Source: an uncultured Clostridia bacterium (GTDB lineage Bacteria; Bacillota_A; Clostridia; Christensenellales; Aristaeellaceae). Taken from it: a stretch of 5,955 nucleotides of DNA. Position 1 is the first letter of the stretch, and each line of letters opens with the position of its first letter. The translations under genes and the position numbers were made by a program. The stretch is from positions 1 through 5,955 of the forward strand of contig CAMVDI010000113.1 in NCBI GenBank assembly GCA_947166205.1, read 5' to 3'. The notes below the pieces were generated by a model. The model saw only the letters and a program-made list of their open reading frames with translations. It was not told where the DNA came from and made no database searches. Of the stretch, positions 1 to 5,641 are shown piece after piece.

Positions 1-4
1 GGGG

Positions 5-1003
5 TTGAAGGCCGTCGTACCCGGGCATCCGGAAGGGATTCCCTGGAGCAGGGAAATCCCGGCATGCACGCTGTATGTCGGGCCGGCGGAAAAGTTTCCG
101 CAGGGATGCCGGAGCTGCCTGCTGGGCACCGGGCTTTCCGCCGTGCGGAAGACCAACCGGTGCAACGCCCGCTGCCCCTTCTGCTACGACTACGGGGTGC
201 TGGACAGCATTCCGCCCATCGGGGAGGGCCTCTGGGAGATCGGCGGGGGAAAATACCGGGAGGAGGATCTGGACCTGCTCTTTGCCCTGCAGGGAAAGCC
301 CACCGGCATCGCCTATGTCTACCTGGAGCCCTTCATGGAGATCGAAAAGTACTACGGCATCATCCGGCGGTTCCGGGACGCCGGGGTGCACCAGCATCTT
401 TACACCAACGGGCTGAACGCGAACCGGGAGAACCTTCGGGCGCTGGGGGAGGCGGGGCTGGACGAGATCCGCTTCAACCTGGGCGCGTCGGGGGCGGCGG
501 ACAGCGTCATCGCGGCCATGCGCACGGCGAAGGAATACATCCCCCAGGTCGGCATCGAAACGCCCATGACCCGGGAGTTTGAGATCCGGTTCCACGAAAA
601 GAAGGCGGCGATCCTGGCCAGCGGCATCGACTTCATGAACTGCGCGGAGCTGCATCTGAACGAGAACAACCTGGGCTGCTATCCGGGGGAGAACCTGTAT
701 TTTTACCGGATGGGCTACCTGAGCCCGGTGTTCAGCCGGGAAATCTCCCTGCGCATGCTGCGGGAGGCGGCGGAGGAAGGATGGCCCATGGCGGTGCACG
801 ACTGCTCGAACCGGACGAAATTCGCCCGGGATCTGAACCAGAAGAAAAAGGAGGGCGGATGGTTCGGCCAGACCAGCTACGGCTGCGAGATGCCGGGGTA
901 TCCGTATGAGGCTTTTCTCCCGGTGCTGGAGGATCCGGCGTTTCCCTTCCTGGAAGAGGAGGAACTGCCGAAGGGCTACAGGCCGGGGGAGATTGTGATC
1001 TGA
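5..1003 (+). CDS. Radical SAM protein of unknown function, probably 5'-partial
   Basis: The protein has the radical SAM signature C-x3-C-x2-C at Cys53, Cys57 and Cys60 (CNARCPFCYDYG), which binds a 4Fe-4S cluster that cleaves S-adenosylmethionine. YLEPFMEIEKYYG (106-118), HLYTNG (131-136) and the RFNLGAS strand (156-162) fit the later strands of the SAM barrel. Further cysteines lie before the signature (Cys21 and Cys35-x2-Cys38) and in the C-terminal half (213, 225, 267, 294), so a second metal site is possible. The substrate is unknown and no named family was recognised. The start is uncertain: the reading frame is open to the window edge, TTG at 5 has no visible ribosome site, and the first in-frame ATG (residue 111) lies beyond the cluster. 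The true start is therefore TTG at 5 or upstream. The stop TGA lies 11 bases before nnr, which implies co-transcription. Confidence 0.85.
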   Translation: MKAVVPGHPEGIPWSREIPACTLYVGPAEKFPQGCRSCLLGTGLSAVRKTNRCNARCPFCYDYGVLDSIPPIGEGLWEIGGGKYREEDLDLLFALQGKPTGIAYVYLEPFMEIEKYYGIIRRFRDAGVHQHLYTNGLNANRENLRALGEAGLDEIRFNLGASGAADSVIAAMRTAKEYIPQVGIETPMTREFEIRFHEKKAAILASGIDFMNCAELHLNENNLGCYPGENLYFYRMGYLSPVFSREISLRMLREAAEEGWPMAVHDCSNRTKFARDLNQKKKEGGWFGQTSYGCEMPGYPYEAFLPVLEDPAFPFLEEEELPKGYRPGEIVI

Positions 1004-1014
1004 GGGACGGGAAG

Positions 1015-2523
1015 ATGATTCGGATTCTGGATACGGCTTCCATGCGGGCGTCGGACGCCGCCGCCATCGCCGGGGGCACCCCGGGCCGGGAGCTGATGGA
1101 ACGGGCGGGAGAGGGAATCTTCCGGGCGGCGGAATGGAAAGCGCCGGTGGCGGTGGTCTGCGGAAAGGGGAACAACGCCGGGGACGGATACGTGCTGGCG
1201 GCGAAGCTCCGGGACGCGGGCATCGCCTGCAGACTCTTTCTGGAGGCGGAGCGCTTCACCCCGGACGGGGAATACTGGTTCCGTGAGTGCGAACGCCGGG
1301 GCGTGCCCCATCAGCTGTGGGCGGAGACGGAGACGCTGGCGGGGTACGGCTCCGCGGCGGACTGCATCTTCGGCACCGGGTTCCGGGGCGAGGCCGGCGG
1401 AGAGGCGGCGCGGATGATCCGGCTGATCAACGAAAGCGGCGCCCGGGTGGTCAGCGCGGACATCAACAGCGGCCTGAACGGGGACAGCGGCATGGGCGGA
1501 GAGGCGGTCCGGAGTGATCTGACCGTTTCCGTCGGATGCTTCAAGCCCGGGCATTTTCTGAACCGGGCCATGGACCTGATGGGGGAGAAGGTCAACATCG
1601 ATATCGGCATTCCGCCCCTGGGGCCGGAGCGGTACCTGCTTGAGCGGAAGGACGCGGCGGCCCTGTTTCCCCCCAGGAAGCATTTCGCCAACAAGGGGAC
1701 CTACGGCTACCTGGGCCTGATTGGCGGCAGCGAACGCTATCCCGGCGCCATCCGGCTGGCGGAGGCAGCCAACGCGGCCATGCGGTCCGGCGCCGGCGTG
1801 GTCCGGGTCGCCGCGCCCCGGGCCCTCTGCCCGGTGCTGATCCCGCTGATGACGGAGAGCACGCTTTTCCCCCTGGGCGGGGCGGAGGAGCCGGTTTTCC
1901 GGCGGAGCGAATGGGAAGAGATGATCCGGGGGCTGAAATGCGCGGCGGCGGGGATGGGCATGGGAAACAGCCCGGCGGTCCGGGAAGGGGTAACCTTCCT
2001 GCTGCGGGAATTCCCGGGGACCCTGATCCTGGACGCGGACGGGCTGAACGCGCTGGCGGCCCTGCTGAAGGAGGAGCCGGATCTGCTGCGGAACGCGGCG
2101 GGGAGGGTGCTGCTGACGCCCCACCCGGGGGAATTCGCCCGGCTGACGGGGAGAACCGTGCCGGAGGTTCAGCGGGAGGGCGTCTTTACGGCGGAGGCTT
2201 TTGCCCGGGAGCATCGGGTCACCCTGCTTCTGAAGGGTCCGGCCACCCTTGTGACGGACGGGGAGACGACCTTCATCACGGACCGGGGCGCGCCGGGCAT
2301 GGCCACCGCGGGAAGCGGGGATGTGCTCAGCGGCATTCTGGCCGCAGTCTGCGCGGGGGACGCTCCGCTGCCCCTGGCCGCCGCCGCGGGGGCCTGGCTG
2401 AACGGCAGGGCGGGAGAGATCGCCCAGGAGAGAATGGGCGCGGTCTCCATGACCGCCGGGGACACCGTGCGGGCGCTGCCGGAGGCTCTCCGGGAGCTGG
2501 AAGGCGGAGCGGAAAAAGCGTAG
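1015..2523 (+). CDS. nnr: Bifunctional NAD(P)H-hydrate epimerase / ADP-dependent NAD(P)H-hydrate dehydratase
   Basis: This cytoplasmic metabolite-repair enzyme epimerises and dehydrates damaged NAD(P)H hydrates back to NAD(P)H. At 502 residues it has the usual length of the fused form. The N-terminal epimerase (YjeF_N) domain covers about 1-215, with GKGNNAGDGYV at 50-60 (NNGGDG is commoner) and SADINSGLNGDSG at 147-159 (commonly DxPSG). The C-terminal dehydratase (ribokinase-like, YjeF_C) domain covers about 222-495. It has GTYGYLGLIGGSERYPGA (228-245), LDADGLNAL (339-347), TPHPGEFARLTG (368-379), LLKGPATLVTDG (405-416) and the nucleotide-binding ATAGSGDVLSG (430-440). The ATG at 1015 is chosen because GAGGG at 1002-1006, overlapping the previous stop, lies 8 bases upstream. 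The gene is an unremarkable housekeeping function in an operon-like arrangement between a radical SAM gene and a glycosidase. Both family signatures are clear. Confidence 0.96.
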   Translation: MIRILDTASMRASDAAAIAGGTPGRELMERAGEGIFRAAEWKAPVAVVCGKGNNAGDGYVLAAKLRDAGIACRLFLEAERFTPDGEYWFRECERRGVPHQLWAETETLAGYGSAADCIFGTGFRGEAGGEAARMIRLINESGARVVSADINSGLNGDSGMGGEAVRSDLTVSVGCFKPGHFLNRAMDLMGEKVNIDIGIPPLGPERYLLERKDAAALFPPRKHFANKGTYGYLGLIGGSERYPGAIRLAEAANAAMRSGAGVVRVAAPRALCPVLIPLMTESTLFPLGGAEEPVFRRSEWEEMIRGLKCAAAGMGMGNSPAVREGVTFLLREFPGTLILDADGLNALAALLKEEPDLLRNAAGRVLLTPHPGEFARLTGRTVPEVQREGVFTAEAFAREHRVTLLLKGPATLVTDGETTFITDRGAPGMATAGSGDVLSGILAAVCAGDAPLPLAAAAGAWLNGRAGEIAQERMGAVSMTAGDTVRALPEALRELEGGAEKA

Positions 2524-2551
2524 GAAGCGAAGGAAGAAAAGAACCGCAGGA

Positions 2552-2600
2552 CCGGCGCGGGGAAACCCGCGGATCCGGCAGAGAACCCGCCGGAGGCGGG
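2552..2600 (+). other. Two GC-rich hairpins in the nnr to GH27 gap
   Basis: The 97-base gap can form two stem-loops. The first has CGCGGG (2556-2561) pairing with CCCGCG (2566-2571) around a GAAA tetraloop, extended by CCGG (2552-2555) with CCGG (2575-2578) past a 3-base bulge. The second has CCCGCC (2586-2591) pairing with GGCGGG (2595-2600) around GGA. Neither is followed by a T-run, so they are not intrinsic terminators. The second ends 5 bases before the GH27 ribosome site (AAGGAG, 2606-2611). They could mark an mRNA processing or stability boundary, or simply reflect high GC. Confidence 0.4.
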
Positions 2601-2620
2601 AAAGGAAGGAGCAGAGGCAC

Positions 2621-3859
2621 ATGATCGCACAGACACCGCCCATGGGATGGAACAGCTGGGACTGCTACGGCGCCGCCGTCACGGAGGAGACCGTGCTGAA
2701 GAACGCGGCCTATATGGCGGAGCACCTGAAGGATTTCGGATGGGAATACGTGGTGGTGGACATCCAGTGGTACCAGCCCACGGCCCTGAACCATGAATAC
2801 GAACCCTTCTCCAGCGAGGTGATGGATGAATACGGCCGGTTCTTCCCCGCGGAGAACCGCTTCCCCTCCGCGAAGGGCGGCGCCGGATTCGCCCCCCTGG
2901 CGGAGAAGATTCACAGCATGGGGCTGAAATTCGGCATCCATATCATGCGGGGCATGCCCCGGGCGGCGGCCCACCGGAATCTGCCGATCCTGGGCAGTGA
3001 GATGACCTGCGGCCAGGTGGCGGATCCCAATTCGATCTGCACCTGGAACCCGGACATGTACGGGCTCAAATGCGGCCTGTCCGGCGCCCGGGCGTATTAC
3101 GACAGCATCTTCAGGCTCTATGCCTTCTGGGGGGTGGACTTCGTCAAGTGCGACGACATCGCCCGGGAATATCCCCGGTGCGAGCGGGAGATCGAACTGA
3201 TCTCCGAGGCCTGCCGCGGCTGCGGCCGGGACATCGTGCTGAGCCTGTCCCCCGGCCCGGCGCCGCTGGAAAGGGCGGAGCATCTGAAGCGGTACGCCAA
3301 CATGTGGCGGATCACCGACGATTTCTGGGACGACTGGAAGCTGCTGAAGGGCATGTTTGAGCGGGCGGAGAAATGGTGCATCCACGGGGGGCCGGGCCAC
3401 TGGCCGGACGCGGACATGCTGCCGCTGGGCGCCCTGCGGCAGTGCTATCCGGAGAAGGGATGGACCCGCTTTACCCCCGCGGAGCAGCGGACCATGATGA
3501 CCCTGTGGTGCGTGATGCGGTCCCCGCTGATGATCGGGGGCGACCTGCCGCAGAACGACGACTTCACCCTGGCGCTTCTGACCAACGGCGCCGTGCTGGA
3601 TATGGAGAAGGAAAGCTGGTGTGCCCATCCGATCCGGACCACGGAGGAGGAATCCGTCTGGATCGCTCCCCGGAAGGACGGAAGGGGATTCTACGCCGCG
3701 GCCTTCAACCTCTCTGACAGGCGGCGCAGAATCACGCTGACGGAGGCGGATACGGAGATCCCCTTCGCGATTGCCCGGGAGCTCTGGAGCGGAAAATCGA
3801 GCAGAACGATATCCGCCCTTCTTCCCGCCCACGACGCCGCGGTGTGGCTGGTCCGGTAA
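2621..3859 (+). CDS. GH27 glycoside hydrolase, candidate beta-L-arabinopyranosidase (alpha-galactosidase family)
   Basis: The N-terminus TPPMGWNSWDCYG (5-17) is the GH27 hallmark of a retaining glycosidase (beta/alpha)8 barrel. By alignment with human alpha-galactosidase A, the nucleophile is Asp178 in DFVKCDD (173-179) and the acid/base is Asp234 in MWRITDDFWDDW (228-239). GPGHWPDADML (257-267) matches the usual GGWNDPDML loop. The sugar-binding motif DDCW is replaced by DIQW (47-50), so the second Asp is Ile48. The loop normally reading SCEWP reads SLSPGP (208-213). Both changes suggest beta-L-arabinopyranosidase rather than alpha-galactosidase, but activity is inferred. A C-terminal beta domain follows (about 310-412), ending LPAHDAAVWLVR. 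There is no signal peptide or membrane segment, so the enzyme acts in the cytoplasm on imported sugar. The ATG at 2621 is supported by AAGGAG at 2606-2611, 9 bases upstream. At 412 residues it is near complete for the family. Its 3' end lies inside a tandem duplication. Confidence 0.93.
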   Translation: MIAQTPPMGWNSWDCYGAAVTEETVLKNAAYMAEHLKDFGWEYVVVDIQWYQPTALNHEYEPFSSEVMDEYGRFFPAENRFPSAKGGAGFAPLAEKIHSMGLKFGIHIMRGMPRAAAHRNLPILGSEMTCGQVADPNSICTWNPDMYGLKCGLSGARAYYDSIFRLYAFWGVDFVKCDDIAREYPRCEREIELISEACRGCGRDIVLSLSPGPAPLERAEHLKRYANMWRITDDFWDDWKLLKGMFERAEKWCIHGGPGHWPDADMLPLGALRQCYPEKGWTRFTPAEQRTMMTLWCVMRSPLMIGGDLPQNDDFTLALLTNGAVLDMEKESWCAHPIRTTEEESVWIAPRKDGRGFYAAAFNLSDRRRRITLTEADTEIPFAIARELWSGKSSRTISALLPAHDAAVWLVR

Positions 3860-3984
3860 GCCCGGCGGCAAGCTGCCGGCTCATCTTCCCGCCCACGACG
3901 CCGCGGTGTGGCTGGTCCGGTAAGCCCGGCGGCAAGCTGCCGGCTCATCTGCCCGCCCATGATGCCGCGGCGCGGCCGGTCCGG
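3821..3984 (+). repeat. 64-bp tandem duplication with a degenerate third copy, overlapping the GH27 3' end
   Basis: Copy 1 (3821-3884) and copy 2 (3885-3948) are identical over all 64 bases. Copy 3 (3949-3984) is partial and matches the first 36 bases with 6 differences. Each unit starts with the codons for LPAHDAAVWLVR and the TAA stop of the GH27 gene, then a short hairpin-forming flank (CCGGCGGC with GCTGCCGG, 3862-3869 with 3872-3879, one G-T pair; repeated at 3926-3943). Copy 1 supplies the true gene end. Copies 2 and 3 lie outside the gene and out of its frame, because 64 is not a multiple of three. In copy 3 three differences are silent third-position changes in the original frame and three are T-to-C changes that would alter V-W-L. 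Slipped replication or an assembly error could both produce this pattern. Confidence 0.93.
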
Positions 3985-3989
3985 GAGGC

Positions 3990-4028
3990 AAAAAAGCAGG
4001 AGACAGGAGACTGTCCTCCTGCTTTTTT
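3990..4028 (+). terminator. Strong intrinsic terminator, possibly bidirectional
   Basis: A 17-bp stem pairs 3990-4006 with 4011-4028. It has one bulged C (4016) and a GAGA tetraloop (4007-4010), a GNRA-type loop. The base is six A:T pairs, with T at 4023-4028 acting as the U-tract on the plus strand. The matching A-run at 3990-3995 would provide a U-tract for minus-strand transcripts. It ends the transcript carrying the GH27 gene and insulates the transporter promoter downstream. Confidence 0.93.
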
Positions 4029-4049
4029 GTTAAGCAATCTGTTAAGCAA
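4028..4049 (+). promoter_or_regulatory. Pair of TGTTAAGCAA direct repeats, possible regulator sites
   Basis: TGTTAAGCAA occurs at 4028-4037 and again at 4040-4049, a 12-base period in the same orientation. The core TGTTAAGC also appears inverted at 4174-4181 (GCTTAACA), just after the -10 box of the transporter promoter. A related TGTTAACT lies at 4192-4199. The sites lie about 95-115 bases upstream of the -35 box. Shared sequence and position suggest a distal binding site for the same regulator, but no binding protein is identified. Confidence 0.45.
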
Positions 4050-4142
4050 ACCGCCCGCGAAGGAAATGGATACAAGCCCGGAGCAGGCTTTGGAACCGGA
4101 GCAACAGGAAAAAACTTTCCCATATTTTCCATCAATCAACCC
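4050..4142. other. Non-coding spacer upstream of the transporter promoter
   Basis: This stretch completes the 366-base gene-free interval between the GH27 stop and the solute-binding protein. No convincing coding sequence is seen. CCGGAGCA occurs twice (4078-4085 and 4096-4103). From about 4108 the sequence becomes A/T-rich, with an A-run and several T-runs ending just before the -35 box. This could act as an UP element for RNA polymerase alpha subunits, but that is inference from composition only. Confidence 0.5.
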
Positions 4143-4171
4143 TTGACATAGGGGTTTTCGAGGTTTATAAT
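4143..4171 (+). promoter_or_regulatory. Consensus sigma-70/sigma-A promoter for the ABC transporter
   Basis: TTGACA at 4143-4148 and TATAAT at 4166-4171 are both perfect consensus hexamers separated by exactly 17 bases. The expected transcription start is near 4178, giving a leader of about 48 bases before the ATG at 4226. The surrounding A/T content contrasts with the GC-rich genes. Such a strong promoter fits high-level production of a binding protein and would need a repressor if the system is inducible. Confidence 0.93.
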
Positions 4172-4173
4172 GC

Positions 4174-4199
4174 GCTTAACAAGGTTAACTTGTTAACTT
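4174..4199 (+). promoter_or_regulatory. Probable repressor operator: TTAAC-rich inverted repeat over the transcription start
   Basis: TTAACAAG (4176-4183) and CTTGTTAA (4189-4196) form a perfect 8-bp inverted repeat with a 5-base spacer. TTAAC occurs three times, at 4176, 4185 and 4193. The site begins 2 bases after the -10 box and covers the expected start, the typical place for a repressor to block transcription. A LacI- or GntR-type sugar regulator is plausible from context, but none is encoded in the window. Confidence 0.65.
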
Positions 4200-4225
4200 A
4201 ATTATTTTCAAGGAGGAAAGAAACC

Positions 4226-5554
4226 ATGAAGAAGATGCTGGCTCTGGTTCTTGCGCTGTGCCTGGCGCTGGGAATGGCGTCCTTCGCTGCCGCGGAGAGC
4301 ACCCTGCCCACGTTTGATCAGCTGAACTACGGCGACAACGCGGATCTGACCGCCACGATCAAATTCGCCTATCACCGGACGGACATTCCCGAGAAGCTGC
4401 AGGGCTACGTGGAAGAGTTCCAGAAGACCTATCCCAACGTGACGATCGAGTACGACCTGGTGACCGACTACGCCGAGAACGCGCTGCTCCGGGTGGGCAC
4501 CAACGACTGGACCATCATGGGAATCCCCGCCGTGGAAAAGGACGAGCTGTATAAGTACTTCGTGCCGCTGGGCGATCTGAGCACCCTGGCCGAGAAGTAC
4601 AACTTCATCGATGCCTGGCAGTTTGACAACATCGTGTACGGCGTGCCCTCCACCGGCAATGCCCAGGGTATCGTTTACAACAAGGCTGTCTTCGCGGCCG
4701 CCGGCGTCACCGAGCTGCCCAAGACCCCCGATGAGTTCATGGCCGCCCTGCGGCTGGTGAAGGAAAACACCGACGCGATCCCGCTCTACACCAACTACGC
4801 TGCCGGCTGGACCATGGGCGCGTGGGATGCCTACATCGGCGGATCCGCCACGGGCGACGCCACCTACATGACCCAGGTTCTGCCCCACAAGGCGAACCCC
4901 TTCTCCGACAACGGCGACGGCACCGGCCCCTACGCGGTCTACAAGATCCTGTATGACGCGGTCAAGGAAGGCCTGATCGAGGAAGACTACACCACCACCG
5001 ACTGGGAAGGCTGCAAGGGCATGATCAACAACGGCAAGATCGCCACGATGGTGCTGGGCTCCTGGGCCTACACCCAGATGCGTGATGCCGGCGAGCACGG
5101 CGATGACATCGGCTACATGAGCTTCCCGATCACCGTGAACGGCAAGCAGTACGCCTCCGCCGGCGCCGACTACAGCTTCGGCATCAACGTGCAGGCCACC
5201 GACGATGAGAAGCTGGCCTCCATGTACTACATCAAGTTCCTGACCGAGCAGAGCGGCTTCGCCTACAGCGAGGGCGGCATCGCCATCGACAAGAACGGCG
5301 AGATGCCCGACCTGTACGCGGCCTTCGACGGCATCGACTTCGTGGCTGACGCCCCCGCGCTGCCCGGCGAGGAGACCCTGCTGGCGACCCTGAACAACGA
5401 TTCCGAGCTGGCCATCAACAACGGCGGCAACACCAAGATCCAGCAGATCGTTGAGCACGCCTTCAACGGCGACATGGAATTCGACGCGATCATGGACAGC
5501 TGGAACGAAGCCTGGTCTCAGGCGCAGGCCGACAACGGCGTGGAAGTCAAGTAA
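4226..5554 (+). CDS. Extracellular solute-binding protein family 1 (sugar ABC transporter)
   Basis: This is the secreted substrate-binding component of a carbohydrate ABC importer; at 442 residues it is typical of the family. The N-terminus is a signal peptide: MKK, a hydrophobic core (about 4-19) and a likely signal peptidase I site after AAA (21-23). It lacks a normal lipobox: the only early cysteine, Cys12, lies within the hydrophobic core and is preceded by Leu. The mature part begins with a lobe containing the YVEEFQKTYPNVTIEYD region (61-77), where family members typically read an extended body plus a helix. The hinge-side stretch MINNGKIATMVLGSWAY (266-282) and the later TDDEKLASMYYIKFLTEQSG region are also typical. 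AAGGAGG at 4210-4216, 9 bases upstream, fixes the start. The gene lies directly behind a consensus promoter and ahead of a permease. Codons favour C-ending forms, which fits high expression. The ligand is not readable from sequence; an arabinose- or galactose-containing oligosaccharide is a guess from the nearby GH27 gene. Confidence 0.94.
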   Translation: MKKMLALVLALCLALGMASFAAAESTLPTFDQLNYGDNADLTATIKFAYHRTDIPEKLQGYVEEFQKTYPNVTIEYDLVTDYAENALLRVGTNDWTIMGIPAVEKDELYKYFVPLGDLSTLAEKYNFIDAWQFDNIVYGVPSTGNAQGIVYNKAVFAAAGVTELPKTPDEFMAALRLVKENTDAIPLYTNYAAGWTMGAWDAYIGGSATGDATYMTQVLPHKANPFSDNGDGTGPYAVYKILYDAVKEGLIEEDYTTTDWEGCKGMINNGKIATMVLGSWAYTQMRDAGEHGDDIGYMSFPITVNGKQYASAGADYSFGINVQATDDEKLASMYYIKFLTEQSGFAYSEGGIAIDKNGEMPDLYAAFDGIDFVADAPALPGEETLLATLNNDSELAINNGGNTKIQQIVEHAFNGDMEFDAIMDSWNEAWSQAQADNGVEVK

Positions 5555-5578
5555 TTCCGCAGATTCAACCGCTTACGC

Positions 5579-5612
5579 GGGGGCCACAGGGAAACCCGTG
5601 GCCCCCTTTTTT
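5579..5612 (+). terminator. Intrinsic terminator between binding-protein and permease genes
   Basis: GGGGGCCAC (5579-5587) pairs with GTGGCCCCC (5598-5606). After a bulged A (5588), GGG (5589-5591) pairs with CCC (5595-5597) around an AAA loop. T at 5607-5612 follows directly. It starts 25 bases after the binding-protein stop and ends 30 bases before the permease ATG. In sugar ABC operons such a hairpin usually allows partial read-through and stabilises the upstream message, giving excess binding protein over membrane components. No second promoter is seen before the permease. Confidence 0.9.
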
Positions 5613-5641
5613 ACACCGCCCGGGAAGGAAGGAGCAGGATC

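Noticed and set aside
2552..2571. Possible terminator after nnr
   Set aside because: The hairpin is not followed by a T-run, so it does not fit an intrinsic terminator.
976..2643. 555-codon open frame on the minus strand
   Set aside because: It lies antisense to the clearly recognisable nnr gene, has low-complexity Pro/Arg/Gly-rich composition and matches no domain. It is a product of GC-rich codon use.
2327..3871. 514-codon open frame on the minus strand
   Set aside because: It is antisense to nnr and GH27, has no recognisable motifs, and overlaps two well-supported genes.
3821..3984. Possible CRISPR array or insertion-sequence end
   Set aside because: The copies are directly adjacent with no unique spacers, and there are no terminal inverted repeats or transposase. 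It is a plain tandem duplication.
3844..4146. 100-codon plus-strand frame across the tandem repeat and terminator
   Set aside because: It starts inside GH27 in another frame, reads through the terminator stem and the direct repeats, and has no own ribosome site. Its partial GH27-tail resemblance is explained by the duplication.
4178..4225. Possible riboswitch in the transporter leader
   Set aside because: The leader is only about 48 bases and largely taken up by the inverted repeat and ribosome site, too short for a known aptamer plus expression platform.
4208..5458. 416-codon open frame on the minus strand
   Set aside because: It is the antisense shadow of the binding protein. Its Val/Gly/His-rich composition arises from C-ending codons on the plus strand, and it would run into the strong opposing promoter.
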